From JAMLIN01 sp041676645 (GTDB taxonomy: Bacteria > Pseudomonadota > Gammaproteobacteria > Burkholderiales > Burkholderiaceae_E), in the NCBI GenBank assembly GCA_041676645.1, contig JBAYRO010000002.1, positions 47,308-111,307 of the forward strand: DNA of 64,000 nucleotides, given 5' to 3'. The notes beneath the pieces were generated by a model. The model ran no database searches. It was not told the origin of the DNA and saw only the letters and a program-made list of their open reading frames with translations. Position 1 is the stretch's first letter. The number at the start of each line of letters is the position of its first letter. Position numbers and translations under genes: made by a program. Below are positions 8,219-17,056 of this stretch, piece after piece.

Positions 8219-9211
8219 ATGGACAAGGCGACCGGACCCGACATGGCCTTGCTGCAGCAGCGCGCGATCGAGGTGTTGCGCATCGAGGCCGAGGCGATCT
8301 CGGGCCTCGAATCGCGGATCGACGCCGATTTCGCGCGCGCCTGCATGCTGGTGCTCGGCTGCACCGGGCGGGTGGTCGTCAGCGGCATCGGCAAGTCGGG
8401 GCACATCGCCCGCAAGATCGCCGCCACCCTCGCCTCCACCGGCACCCCGGCCTTCTTCGTGCACCCGGCCGAGGCCAGCCACGGCGACCTCGGCATGGTC
8501 ACGCGCGAGGACGTCTTCATCGCACTGTCGAACTCCGGATCGACCGAGGAACTGCTCGCGATCGTGCCGCTCATCAAGCGCCAGGGCGCACGCCTGATCG
8601 CCATCACCGGCGCCCCGGCTTCCCGGCTCGCGGAACTCGCCGATGTCCATCTCGACGCGGGAGTCGAGCGGGAAGCCTGCCCCCTCAACCTCGCCCCGAC
8701 GGCGAGCACCACCGCGGCACTGGCACTGGGCGACGCCCTGGCGGTGGCGGTCCTCGAGGCCCGCGGCTTCGGCCCGGACGATTTCGCGCGCTCCCACCCC
8801 GGCGGCGCGCTCGGCCGGCGCCTGCTGACCACGGTCGCCGACGTCATGCGCACCGGGCCCGGCCTGGCGACGGTCCGCCCGGGCGCCTCGCTCGCCGAGG
8901 CCGTCCTCGAGGTGACGCGCAAACGCATGGGCATGACCGCGGTGGTCGACGAGGATCGGCGGGTCCACGGCATCTTCACCGATGGCGACCTGCGTCGACT
9001 CCTCGAGGCCGGCCGCTCGGGCGACTTCCGCAGCATTCCGGTCGACGACGTCATGACCCGGGCCCCGGTCGTGATCGGTCCGGCGGCGCTGGCCGCCGAA
9101 GCGGTGCGGATCATGGAGGATCGACAGATCAGCCAGATCCTGGTGGTCGACGACGAACGCCTGGTCGGAGCCCTGACCCTGCTCGACCTGCTCGCCGCCA
9201 AGATCGTCTGA
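8219..9211 (+). CDS. kdsD: Arabinose-5-phosphate isomerase
   Basis: KdsD converts D-ribulose 5-phosphate to D-arabinose 5-phosphate, the first step of Kdo synthesis for LPS. The 330-residue protein has an N-terminal SIS domain (VVVSGIGKSGHIARKIAATL, PAEASHGDLGM and ALSNSGSTEELL) and two C-terminal CBS repeats: one begins near DVMRTGPGLATVRPG with TDGDLRRLLEAG, the second near DDVMTRAPVVIGP. Length is normal. ATG 8219 is the family start; ATG 8243 is the alternative. It heads the kdsD-kdsC-lptCAB-rpoN series and is divergent from mlaF. Confidence 0.95.
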   Translation: MDKATGPDMALLQQRAIEVLRIEAEAISGLESRIDADFARACMLVLGCTGRVVVSGIGKSGHIARKIAATLASTGTPAFFVHPAEASHGDLGMVTREDVFIALSNSGSTEELLAIVPLIKRQGARLIAITGAPASRLAELADVHLDAGVEREACPLNLAPTASTTAALALGDALAVAVLEARGFGPDDFARSHPGGALGRRLLTTVADVMRTGPGLATVRPGASLAEAVLEVTRKRMGMTAVVDEDRRVHGIFTDGDLRRLLEAGRSGDFRSIPVDDVMTRAPVVIGPAALAAEAVRIMEDRQISQILVVDDERLVGALTLLDLLAAKIV

Positions 9212-9213
9212 CG

Positions 9214-9777
9214 ATGAGCCAGGCCCAGCAGCCGCCGATGCGGACCGACACCGACGACGTGGTCCTGCGGGCGCGCCGGGTGGCGGTGGTGGCCTTCGAC
9301 GTCGACGGCACCCTGACCGACGGGCGGATCCATATCGGCCCCGAGGGCGAGGCCATGAAGTCCTTCTACGTCCGCGATGGCCTGGGCATCTCCCTGCTGC
9401 GTCGCGCGGGGCTGCACTGCGCCTTCATCACCGCGCGGGAATCGGCGATCGTCGATCGGCGCGCCGCCGAACTCGGCATCGACGAGGTCATGCAGGGCAT
9501 CGCCCGCAAGGGCGAGGCCCTCGCGAGGCTCGCGCAACGCGCCGGCGTCGGCGTCGAGCAGATCGCCTACATGGGCGACGACTGGCCGGACCTGCCGGCG
9601 CTGCGCCGCGCCGGACTGGCCGCCGCCCCGGCCGGCGCGCCCGCCGAGATCCTCCAGCGGGTGCACTGGATCTCGCGTCGCCCGGCCGGCGCCGGGGCGG
9701 TGCGCGAATTCGCCGAGTTCATCCTGCGCGCCCAGGGCCGCTGGCAGGAACTGCTCGAGGCCCAGGTGCGCCAATGA
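9214..9777 (+). CDS. kdsC: Kdo-8-phosphate phosphatase
   Basis: A HAD-family phosphatase of the C0 (capless) type that dephosphorylates Kdo 8-phosphate. The 187-residue protein carries motif I FDVDGTLTDGRI (Asp29, Asp31), YVRDGLGISLLRRAGL, motif II TARES, and motif IV YMGDDWPDLPAL. The ATG follows the kdsD stop by two bases and the stop overlaps the lptC ATG. The N-terminal 20 residues (SQAQQPPMRTDTDDVVL) are not conserved in the family. It forms a Kdo unit with kdsD. Confidence 0.94.
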   Translation: MSQAQQPPMRTDTDDVVLRARRVAVVAFDVDGTLTDGRIHIGPEGEAMKSFYVRDGLGISLLRRAGLHCAFITARESAIVDRRAAELGIDEVMQGIARKGEALARLAQRAGVGVEQIAYMGDDWPDLPALRRAGLAAAPAGAPAEILQRVHWISRRPAGAGAVREFAEFILRAQGRWQELLEAQVRQ

Positions 9778-10376
9778 AGCGCCGGCTCGCGGACCGGCTG
9801 AAGGCGCTGCTCGCCACCGTGCTGATGTCGGCGCTCGTGGTCGGCACCTGGTACCTGGCCGAATCGGCCGCCGATCGCTCGCCTCCGCGCGCCCGGGCGC
9901 CCGGCCATGTGCCCGACTATTTCGTCGAGGGCGTCGCCATGATCCGCCTCAACGGCGAGGGCCGGCCGGTGTTCCGGATGCTTGCCGACGAAATGCGGCA
10001 TTTCCCGGACGACGGCACGACCGAGTTCGATGCGCCCGTGCTGGTGAGCCTCGATCCCGAACGGCCCACCGTGCGCCTGAGCGCCCGGCATGCGCGCACC
10101 GACGCCGAGGGCCGCATGACCGAACTGATCGACGATGTCCTGCTGGTGCGCGAACCCGCCCCGGGCGTGCCGCGGATGACGGTCGAGACGGATTTCGCGA
10201 TCGTCGACTCGGTCACCGAGATCGCCCGGACCACCCATCCGGTCCTGATCCGGCGCGGCGAATCGACCTTGACCGGCGTCGGGATGCAATTCGATAATGC
10301 CGCCCGCCACCTGACGGTCGAATCCGAGGTGAGCGGCGTGTGGCAGCCGGCCCGCGGGACCCCATCACAGCCATGA
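9774..10376 (+). CDS. lptC: LPS export protein LptC
   Basis: LptC is the bitopic inner-membrane protein that passes LPS from LptBFG to LptA. The 200-residue sequence has one N-terminal membrane helix (about 9-27, KALLATVLMSALVVGTWYLA), then a periplasmic beta-jellyroll: DYFVEGVAMIRLNGEGRPVFRMLADEMRHFPDD and the VETDFAIVDS strand. It overlaps kdsC (ATGA) and lptA (ATGA), the usual arrangement. Sequence conservation of LptC is low; the call rests on topology, length and position. Confidence 0.92.
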   Translation: MKRRLADRLKALLATVLMSALVVGTWYLAESAADRSPPRARAPGHVPDYFVEGVAMIRLNGEGRPVFRMLADEMRHFPDDGTTEFDAPVLVSLDPERPTVRLSARHARTDAEGRMTELIDDVLLVREPAPGVPRMTVETDFAIVDSVTEIARTTHPVLIRRGESTLTGVGMQFDNAARHLTVESEVSGVWQPARGTPSQP

Positions 10377-11011
10377 GCCTTCGCATCGCAATCCTGTCGC
10401 TGCTGCTCGGTATCTCCGCCATCGGCGCCACGGCCGGCGCCCAGGGGGTGGAGGCCGACAGGAACGCCCCGATCCAGGTCGAGGCCGACCACATGACCTA
10501 CGACGATGCGAAGCAGGTCAATGTCTTCACCGGCCGGGTCCACATGGTCCGCGGCGGCCTGACCGTGCTGGGCGAGCGCATCGTGCTGCGCCAGGACGAG
10601 GCCGGCAACCATTTCGCGACCGCCACCGGCGAGCCGGCGCGTTTCCGCCAGCTGCGCAAGGCCGAGGGCGACGTCATCGAGGGCGAGGCGAAGACGCTCG
10701 AATACGACAGCCGAGGCGACATCCTCACCCTGCGCGACGAAGCATCGATGCGCCGGATCGAGGGCGAGCGCGTCGTCAACGAGGTCTTCGGCGCCCAGAT
10801 CGTCTACCGGGGCGCAACCGATTTCTTCACCGTCGAGCGCGGCGATGGCCGTACCGCCACCGCCGCCAACCCGGGTGGCCGGGTGCGGGTGGTGATCCAG
10901 CCCCGGTCCGGGTCGGCATCGCAGGCTGCGCCGGACGAGGCCGGACCATCGACTCCGCTGCAGCCGGCCGGAGAACTCGAACTGCGACGCCCCGAGCCCG
11001 CGAGCCGCTGA
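10373..11011 (+). CDS. lptA: Periplasmic LPS transport protein LptA
   Basis: LptA builds the periplasmic bridge for LPS. From ATG 10373 it has 212 residues, with a Sec signal peptide (SLRIAILSLLLGISAIGATAG, cleavage near residue 24). The OstA-type jellyroll follows: PIQVEADHMTYDDAKQVNVF, RVHMVRGGLTVLGERIVLRQDE, and EGEAKTLEYDSRGDILTL. The last 45 residues are a Pro/Gly/Ser-rich low-complexity tail (after VRVVIQPRSGSASQ) longer than in enteric LptA. It overlaps lptC by four bases and lptB by one. Confidence 0.93.
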   Translation: MSLRIAILSLLLGISAIGATAGAQGVEADRNAPIQVEADHMTYDDAKQVNVFTGRVHMVRGGLTVLGERIVLRQDEAGNHFATATGEPARFRQLRKAEGDVIEGEAKTLEYDSRGDILTLRDEASMRRIEGERVVNEVFGAQIVYRGATDFFTVERGDGRTATAANPGGRVRVVIQPRSGSASQAAPDEAGPSTPLQPAGELELRRPEPASR

Positions 11012-11769
11012 TGGCAGCGGATCCGGAACGCAACCGGCTCGAGGGCCGGTCGTTGATGAAGGTCTACAACGGGCGCAAGGTCGTCGAGGACGTATCGCTC
11101 CTGGTCGAGAGCGGCGAAGTCGTCGGCCTGCTGGGACCCAACGGCGCCGGCAAGACGACCTGCTTCTACATGATCGTCGGCCTGGTGCCGGCCGACGGCG
11201 GCACGATCGAACTCGACGGCCGCCCGATCGGGCGCCTGCCGATCCACCGGCGCGCCCGCCTCGGCCTGTCCTACCTGCCGCAGGAGGCCTCGGTCTTTCG
11301 CAAGCTGACGGTCGAGGAGAACATCGCCGCCGTGCTGGAGCTGCAGGTCGACGAAAACGGCCGGTCGCTCTCGCGCGATGCCATCCAGGAGCGGCTCGAG
11401 ACCCTGATCGGCGACCTGCAGATCGACCATATCCGCTCCAACCCGGCGATCTCGCTTTCGGGCGGCGAGCGCCGCCGGGTGGAGATCGCCCGTGCCCTGG
11501 CGAACTCGCCGCGCTTCATCCTGCTCGATGAACCTTTCGCCGGCGTCGATCCGATCGCGGTGATCGAGATTCAGCGAATCGTGAGATTTCTCAAGGATCG
11601 GCGAATCGGGGTGCTGATCACCGACCACAACGTGCGCGAGACCCTTGGCATCTGCGACCGGGCGTATATCATTAGATCTGGTACTGTTCTTGCTTCCGGT
11701 TCGCCAGAAGAAGTGGTCATGAATGAGGATGTGCGCCGCTACTACCTCGGCGAGCATTTCTCGATGTAG
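11011..11769 (+). CDS. lptB: LPS export ABC transporter ATPase LptB
   Basis: The ATPase powers LPS extraction from the inner membrane with LptF and LptG, which are not in this window. The 252 residues include Walker A GPNGAGKT (42-49), the family-typical LGLSYLPQEASVFRKLTVEENI Q-loop region, signature LSGGERRR, and Walker B FILLDEPFAGVDPIAV with TDHNVRETL. It follows lptA with a one-base overlap and lies 60 bases before rpoN. Placement of lptB directly before rpoN is conserved across proteobacteria. Confidence 0.96.
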   Translation: MAADPERNRLEGRSLMKVYNGRKVVEDVSLLVESGEVVGLLGPNGAGKTTCFYMIVGLVPADGGTIELDGRPIGRLPIHRRARLGLSYLPQEASVFRKLTVEENIAAVLELQVDENGRSLSRDAIQERLETLIGDLQIDHIRSNPAISLSGGERRRVEIARALANSPRFILLDEPFAGVDPIAVIEIQRIVRFLKDRRIGVLITDHNVRETLGICDRAYIIRSGTVLASGSPEEVVMNEDVRRYYLGEHFSM

Positions 11770-11829
11770 CCGCCAAGGGGCGGCCAGTGGCCGCGGACCC
11801 GGCACTGCAGGCCACCGGGTCCGTTCACG

Positions 11830-13329
11830 ATGAAGCCGTCACTCCAGCTCAAGTATTCCCAGCAGCTCACGCTGACCCCGCAGCTGCAGCAGTCGATCCG
11901 GCTGCTGCAGATGTCCACGCTCGAGATGGACCAGGAGCTCGAGCGGATCCTGCGCGAGAATCCGCTGCTCGAACGCACCGACGACCCGCTCGATGCCTGC
12001 ATGCGGATCGCTCCCAATGGCGGCATCGACCAGGCCATCGGCTCCGGCACCGACGGGAACGCCGATGCGCAGGCCCAGGCCGAGCCGGCGGGGACCGCCG
12101 GGCCCGATGACACGAGCGCCGAGCCCGGCGCCGACCGTGGGGACGAAATCGAGCGGGGCGGCGACTGGAGCGGCGACGGCGTGCGCCGCACCCGTTCCGA
12201 CGGCGAGGAAGCCGAATTCCCGCAGGTGGCCGCCGCCGAGACCACCCTGCGCGAGCACCTGCTCGACCAGCTGGCGGCCACCCGCTGCGGGCCGCGCGAC
12301 CGCGCCCTGGTCGAACTGCTGATCGACGATCTCGACGACGACGGCTTCCTCGAGTCGAGCCGGGACGAGATCCTCGCGATGCTGCCCGACGAACTCGAGA
12401 TCGAGGCCGACGAACTGCTCACCGCGCTGCGGCTGCTGCAGAGCTTCGACCCCGCCGGAGTCGGGGCCGCCGACCTGCGCGAGAGCCTGCTGCTGCAACT
12501 GCGGCGCACCGAGCCTGCCGCGCAGGCGCCGGCTGCCGTCCGGGAACTCGCGACGCGCCTGGTCTCGGACCACCTCGGCCTGCTCGCCGGGCGCGACTTC
12601 ACCCGGCTCAAGCGAATCCTGCGCTGCACCGAGGACGAACTGCGCGACGCCCAGGCCCTGGTGGTTGCCCTCGATCCGCGCCCCGGCGCGGCCTTCGGCG
12701 GCGGCGAGGCCCGCTTCGTCGTGCCCGACGTGATGGTCCGCCGCCAGGGCGCCGGCTGGACGGTGTCGCTCAACGGCGACGTGATTCCGAAACTGCGGAT
12801 TCATGACCTCTATGCCAACATTCTCCGGCGCAACCGCGGTGCCCATGCGAATATGACGGTTCAGTTGCAGGAAGCACGCTGGTTGATCAAGAATGTCCAA
12901 CAGAGGTTCGACACCATCCTGCGGGTTTCGCAGGCCATCGTCGACCGGCAGAAGGCGTTCTTCTCTCACGGGGAGGTCGCGATGCGGCCACTGGTCCTGC
13001 GGGAGATCGCCGAAACCCTGGGGCTCCATGAATCCACCGTTTCGCGAGTCACTACCCAGAAATACATGCTCACGCCGCATGGCACCTTCGAGCTCAAGTA
13101 TTTCTTCGGCAGCCATGTCGCGACCGACAGCGGGGGTGCTGCGTCCAGCACCGCGATTCGGGCCCTCATCAAGCAACTCGTCGCCGCGGAGGACTCCAGA
13201 CAACCCCTATCAGACAACCAGATCGCCGAAACCCTCAGCGAACAGGGAATCGTCGTCGCCCGGCGCACCGTGGCGAAATACCGCGAATCGATGCGGATTC
13301 CCCCGGTTTCCCAGCGCAAGTCGCTGTAG
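11830..13329 (+). CDS. rpoN: RNA polymerase sigma-54 factor
   Basis: RpoN directs polymerase to -24/-12 promoters and needs AAA+ activators. The 499-residue protein has region I (KPSLQLKYSQQLTLTPQLQQ), a long acidic, Gly/Asp-rich region II (about 60-125), the core-binding domain, and the DNA-binding domain. The helix-turn-helix near ETLGLHESTVSRVTTQKYM is followed by the RpoN box ARRTVAKYRE near the C-terminus. ATG 11830 gives the canonical N-terminus. The downstream hpf-ptsN-hprK-rapZ order is the usual rpoN neighbourhood. Confidence 0.97.
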   Translation: MKPSLQLKYSQQLTLTPQLQQSIRLLQMSTLEMDQELERILRENPLLERTDDPLDACMRIAPNGGIDQAIGSGTDGNADAQAQAEPAGTAGPDDTSAEPGADRGDEIERGGDWSGDGVRRTRSDGEEAEFPQVAAAETTLREHLLDQLAATRCGPRDRALVELLIDDLDDDGFLESSRDEILAMLPDELEIEADELLTALRLLQSFDPAGVGAADLRESLLLQLRRTEPAAQAPAAVRELATRLVSDHLGLLAGRDFTRLKRILRCTEDELRDAQALVVALDPRPGAAFGGGEARFVVPDVMVRRQGAGWTVSLNGDVIPKLRIHDLYANILRRNRGAHANMTVQLQEARWLIKNVQQRFDTILRVSQAIVDRQKAFFSHGEVAMRPLVLREIAETLGLHESTVSRVTTQKYMLTPHGTFELKYFFGSHVATDSGGAASSTAIRALIKQLVAAEDSRQPLSDNQIAETLSEQGIVVARRTVAKYRESMRIPPVSQRKSL

Positions 13330-13417
13330 GCCGCTCGATGCCGACGCCTGTTTCATACCCTGCAACGACCCATACGCCAGAAATCCCGGGCCACGGCCCG
13401 AAGGCGAAGGAGGATGC

Positions 13418-13750
13418 ATGAACCTCTCGATCAGCGGACATCATGTCAGTGTCACCCCGGCCCTGCGTGAGTACGTCACCACCAAGCTCGAGCGGATCAA
13501 AAGGCACTTCGATCACGTGATCGATGTCAATGTGTTCCTGTCAGTCGACAAGCTGATCCAGAAAGCGGAGATCACTCTTCATGTCAGGGGCAAGGACCTC
13601 TTCGCGGAATGTTCCCATGGTGACCTGTACGCGGCGATCGACTCGCTGGTCGACAAACTGGATCGACAGGTTCTCAAGCACAAGGGCAAGCGGACCGACC
13701 ACGGCCGCGAAGCTCTGAAACATCATCCACTCATTCAGCCATCTAGCTGA
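13418..13750 (+). CDS. hpf: Ribosome hibernation promoting factor, short form
   Basis: A 110-residue HPF/YfiA domain that binds the 30S decoding region and promotes inactive ribosome dimers. It opens with MNLSISGHHVSVTPALREYV and continues TKLERIKRHFDHVIDVNVFLSVDK and AECSHGDLYAAIDSLVDKLDRQVLKHK, which hold the basic and aspartate residues of the rRNA-binding face. It lacks the long-form C-terminal dimerisation domain, so it is the short type. A strong GAAGGAGG ribosome-binding site is seen before ATG 13418. It is followed by a terminator. Confidence 0.95.
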   Translation: MNLSISGHHVSVTPALREYVTTKLERIKRHFDHVIDVNVFLSVDKLIQKAEITLHVRGKDLFAECSHGDLYAAIDSLVDKLDRQVLKHKGKRTDHGREALKHHPLIQPSS

Positions 13751-13773
13751 TCGGACTGTTTTTTCTCGAACAG

Positions 13774-13800
13774 AGGACGCCGATGGCGTCCTTTCGTTTG
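13774..13800 (+). terminator. Rho-independent terminator after hpf
   Basis: AGGACGCC (13774-13781) pairs with GGCGTCCT (13785-13792) across a GAT loop, and the T-rich run TTTCGTTTG follows. The 8-bp stem lies 24 bases after the hpf stop, so it should end the rpoN-hpf transcript and separate it from ptsN. Confidence 0.75.
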
Positions 13801-13866
13801 TGGCTTTCCACTGCAAAGGGCTTTGTTGCCGAGCAACATCGCACGGTTTCCGCGGGCGGCACTGGC

Positions 13867-13872
13867 TATAAT
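13867..13872 (+). promoter_or_regulatory. Candidate -10 box for ptsN operon
   Basis: A perfect TATAAT lies at 13867-13872, after the hpf terminator and 71 bases before the ptsN ATG. No convincing -35 element is present at 16-18 bases upstream (GGTTTC or near), so the promoter may need an activator or be weak. Confidence 0.45.
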
Positions 13873-13943
13873 GGGTCGATTGCCGTTTTGATCCAGCCCC
13901 GCGCGACACGGAAGCCCTTTTCCGGACAACGGGGCGAGTGCAG

Positions 13944-14414
13944 ATGAACCGAATCTCCCGGCTGCTGGCACCGAACAACGTGCTGGTCAATCTCTCGGTA
14001 ACCAGCAAGAAGCGACTGTTCGAACAGGCCGGCCTCCTCTTCGAGAACAGCCACGGAATCGAGCGCGGCAAGGTTACCGATGCCCTGCTGTCGCGCGAGC
14101 GACTGGGCTCCACGGGCCTGGGCGAAGGCGTCGCGATCCCCCACGGTCGCATCAAGGGCCTCCAGGAAGCGGTCGGCGCCGTCATCCGCCTGGCCACGCC
14201 GGTACCCTTCGATGCCCCCGACGGCGAACCGGTGGGCCTGCTGGTCTTCCTGCTCGTTCCCGAGAACGCCACCGAGGAACACCTCGAGATCCTCTCGGAA
14301 CTGGCCGAGCTGCTGTCCGACCAGCAGATCCGGGAATCCCTCATGAAGCAGGACGATCCGGCCCGGATACACAAGATCCTCGCCACCTGGAAGCCCTTTC
14401 GTCCCGCCGCCTGA
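13944..14414 (+). CDS. ptsN: PTS-Ntr EIIA component
   Basis: The 156-residue EIIA-Ntr protein is a regulatory phosphocarrier that links nitrogen/potassium status to gene expression. The phosphorylated histidine is His67 in GLGEGVAIPHGRI. The LVFLLVPENATEEHLEILSELAELL segment is typical. An in-frame ATG lies two codons upstream, but 13944 gives the usual family start. It precedes hprK by 33 bases. The HPr and EI-Ntr partners are not in the window. Confidence 0.95.
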   Translation: MNRISRLLAPNNVLVNLSVTSKKRLFEQAGLLFENSHGIERGKVTDALLSRERLGSTGLGEGVAIPHGRIKGLQEAVGAVIRLATPVPFDAPDGEPVGLLVFLLVPENATEEHLEILSELAELLSDQQIRESLMKQDDPARIHKILATWKPFRPAA

Positions 14415-14447
14415 GAACGCGGGCATGGACCGACCGGGCGGCAGACG

Positions 14448-15386
14448 ATGATCCTCAGCGTCCAGGCCCTGTTCGAAGCCAACGCGGATGCCCTCGCGCT
14501 GCGCTGGCTGCAGCCCGAGGGCGGCGAGCGCCTGGTCCACGGCGACGACGGACGCTCCCATGAGCCGGCGGACATCGTCGGCCACCTCAACCTGATCCAT
14601 CCCGACCGGATCCAGGTCTTCGGCGAACCCGAAGTCCGCTATTTCCAGCATTTCGAGGAGGGGCGCCAGGCGTCCACCCTGCGCGAAGTCGTCACGCACT
14701 CGTCGCCGGCGATCATCATCGCCGAGGGCCTGCCGGAGCCGGGCACCATCCTGGCGCTGGCGCGCGCCGCCCGGGTGCCGGTGATCGCAACGCCGATGCC
14801 GGCCGCCCGCGTCATCGACACCCTGCGCGACTGGCTGTCCCGGGCGATGGCAGCCCATACCTCCATGCACGGCGTGTTCATGGACGTCCTGGGAATGGGC
14901 GTGCTGATCGCGGGAGAATCCGGCCTCGGCAAGAGCGAACTCGCGCTCGAGCTGATCAGCAGGGGCCACGGGCTGGTAGCCGACGATGTCGTCGAGTTCA
15001 CCCGCATCGGCCCCCAGGCCATCGAAGGACGATGCCCCCCGCTGCTGCGCAATCTGCTCGAGGTGCGCGGCCTGGGCCTGCTCGACATCCGCACCATCTT
15101 CGGTGAAACCGCCGTGCGCAGGCACATGCGCCTGAAGCTGATCGTGCAGATGATCCGCCGCAGCACCATGGACAGCGACTTCCAGCGCCTGCCACTGGAA
15201 GCCCTCACCCAGGAGGTGCTCGGCGTGCCGATGCGCAAGATGGTGATCCCCGTGGCGGCCGGGCGCAACCTCGCGGTGCTGACCGAGGCGGCGGTTCGCA
15301 GCACGGTGCTGCAGTTGCGCGGCATCGACACGACGGCCGAGTTCATCCAGCGCCAGCGCCGGCTCATCGAGTCGGGCGGGGACTGA
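14448..15386 (+). CDS. hprK: HPr kinase/phosphorylase
   Basis: The 312-residue bifunctional enzyme phosphorylates and dephosphorylates a serine of HPr. The N-terminal domain (1-130) is followed by HGVFMDVLGMGVLIAGESGLGKSELALELI, with the P-loop GESGLGKS at 156-163. Next come the catalytic DDVVEF region, EVRGLGLLDIRTIFGE, and the C-terminal GVPMRKMVIPVAAGRNLAVLTEAA motif that couples to HPr. In betaproteobacteria HprK sits between ptsN and rapZ as here and is thought to tune PTS-Ntr signalling rather than sugar uptake; the latter is family knowledge. Confidence 0.96.
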   Translation: MILSVQALFEANADALALRWLQPEGGERLVHGDDGRSHEPADIVGHLNLIHPDRIQVFGEPEVRYFQHFEEGRQASTLREVVTHSSPAIIIAEGLPEPGTILALARAARVPVIATPMPAARVIDTLRDWLSRAMAAHTSMHGVFMDVLGMGVLIAGESGLGKSELALELISRGHGLVADDVVEFTRIGPQAIEGRCPPLLRNLLEVRGLGLLDIRTIFGETAVRRHMRLKLIVQMIRRSTMDSDFQRLPLEALTQEVLGVPMRKMVIPVAAGRNLAVLTEAAVRSTVLQLRGIDTTAEFIQRQRRLIESGGD

Positions 15387-15389
15387 GCC

Positions 15390-16277
15390 GTGAACGACGC
15401 GAACATGCGAGTGATGCTGATCACCGGCATCTCCGGATCGGGGAAATCCATCGCGCTCAAGGTTCTCGAGGACGACGGCTTCTTCTGCATCGACAACCTG
15501 CCGGTGCGCTTCCTGCGCGACGTCATCGCATCGCTCGAGCACGCCGGCCACAACCGGGTCGCCGTGGCGGCCGATGCACGCAACGGCGAATCGGTCGCCG
15601 AGCTGCGCGACGCCCTGCGCGATCTGTCGCGCCATGGCCACGACGTCAAGGTGCTGTTCCTCGACGCCCGTACCGACAAGCTGGTGCAGCGCTATTCCGA
15701 AACCCGGCGCCGCCACCCGATGTCGATGCGCAGGAACGCCGACGACCAGGTCCCGACCCTGCTCGAATGCATTGAGCATGAGCGCGAGCTGATGTCGGCG
15801 ATCAAGGACGCGGGCATGTCGATCGACACCAGCGACCTGCATCCCAATACATTGCGACAATGGGTGCGGGACGTCGCCGGCACCGATCGGGCGACCCTGA
15901 CCGTGCTGTTCGAATCCTTCGGCTTCAAGCACGGCCTGCCGCTCGATGCCGACCTCGTCTTCGACGTGCGCTGCCTGCCCAACCCCTTCTACATCCCCGA
16001 GCTCAAGCCGCTGACCGGACTCGACGAGCCGGTGATCCGCTATCTCGAGGGAATCCCGGCGGTGGGCCGGATGATCGATCATGTCGCCGAGTTCCTCGAG
16101 ACCTGGCTGCCGCACTATGTGCTCGAGAGCCGCAGCTATCTCACGGTCGCGATCGGCTGCACCGGTGGCCAGCATCGCAGCGTGTACATCGTCGAGCAGC
16201 TGGCGGCGCGCTTCCGGCCGGCCGAGCATGTGCTGGTGCGCCATCGCGGCCTGTCCTCGGGCAAGCTCGCCGGCTAG
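15390..16277 (+). CDS. rapZ: RNase adapter protein RapZ
   Basis: A 295-residue nucleotide-binding protein. Walker A is GISGSGKS (13-20), then DDGFFCIDNLPVRFL, a central FLDARTDKLVQRYSETRRRHP segment, and the C-terminal GCTGGQHRSVYIVEQLA signature. In E. coli it binds the sRNA GlmZ and recruits RNase E; in betaproteobacteria the RNA partner is not known. It begins three bases after hprK. The start codon is GTG at 15390. Confidence 0.95.
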   Translation: MNDANMRVMLITGISGSGKSIALKVLEDDGFFCIDNLPVRFLRDVIASLEHAGHNRVAVAADARNGESVAELRDALRDLSRHGHDVKVLFLDARTDKLVQRYSETRRRHPMSMRRNADDQVPTLLECIEHERELMSAIKDAGMSIDTSDLHPNTLRQWVRDVAGTDRATLTVLFESFGFKHGLPLDADLVFDVRCLPNPFYIPELKPLTGLDEPVIRYLEGIPAVGRMIDHVAEFLETWLPHYVLESRSYLTVAIGCTGGQHRSVYIVEQLAARFRPAEHVLVRHRGLSSGKLAG

Positions 16278-16295
16278 GGGCCGGCGCCCACGGCG

Positions 16296-16919
16296 ATGGC
16301 CACACCGATGCGCCGCCCGTCGACGATCCCGCTCTTCCCGCTCGATACGGTCCTGTTCCCCGACGGGGTGCTGCCGCTGCGCATCTTCGAGACCCGCTAT
16401 GTCGACATGGTGCGCGACTGCATGCGCAACGACAGCGGCTTCGGCGTATGCCGCATCACCAGGGGCTCCGAAGTCGGCGAACCCGCCGACCATGAATCGA
16501 TCGGCTGCCTCGCGCGCATCCGCTCATGGGACATGGAGCAGCCCGGCGTGCTGCAGATCTGGACCCGGGGCGAAGCACGCTTCCGGATCATCGACCGGGA
16601 GATCCGCCCCGACGGACTGATCCGCGCGGACGTCACCTGGCTGCCCGATGACCCCGACGAACCCCTGCCCGTCGAGTTCGAGGATTGCGCGCAACTGCTG
16701 CGCCGGATCGTCGCCGACATCGTCGAGCGTGAAACCGATCCGATGCGGCGCATGGTCGGCGAACCCTATCGCTTCGATTCCCTCGCATGGGTGTCGAACC
16801 GGCTCGCCGAGTTCATGCCGCTCGCGTCGCGAGCCAAGCAGTCGATGATGAGCGCCGATTCGGCGCTCGCGCGCATGATGGTGGTGCGCGACCTCCTGCG
16901 TCGGCACGGGGCGCTCTAG
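16296..16919 (+). CDS. Lon N-terminal (substrate-binding) domain protein
   Basis: A 207-residue protein made of one LON substrate-binding domain without the AAA+ or protease parts. The conserved IPLFPLDTVLFPDGVLPLRIFETRYVDMVRDCM opening is followed by GCLARIRSWDMEQPGVLQIWTRGEARFRI and DSLAWVSNRLAEFMPL near the end. Stand-alone Lon-N proteins of this size are widespread in proteobacteria, but their role is unsettled. It is 18 bases after rapZ and may be cotranscribed. Confidence 0.88.
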   Translation: MATPMRRPSTIPLFPLDTVLFPDGVLPLRIFETRYVDMVRDCMRNDSGFGVCRITRGSEVGEPADHESIGCLARIRSWDMEQPGVLQIWTRGEARFRIIDREIRPDGLIRADVTWLPDDPDEPLPVEFEDCAQLLRRIVADIVERETDPMRRMVGEPYRFDSLAWVSNRLAEFMPLASRAKQSMMSADSALARMMVVRDLLRRHGAL

Positions 16920-17056
16920 GGCCGCGGCTCGCGGCAGCGCGTCATCGGAATTGGGTGACAGCGACGCGAAGCGTCTGCTACCCTCGGGTCCGCGCTGCGC
17001 GCCCTCGAGCCGCAAGCGCCCCAATACAACAGGCTCGAGCCTGGAGGAGACGAGAC

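Noticed and set aside
13866..16493. 875-residue open frame antisense to ptsN, hprK and rapZ
   Set aside because: It is opposite three well-recognised genes, has no domain I can identify and is rich in the Ala/Arg/His/Gln composition expected of a high-GC shadow frame.
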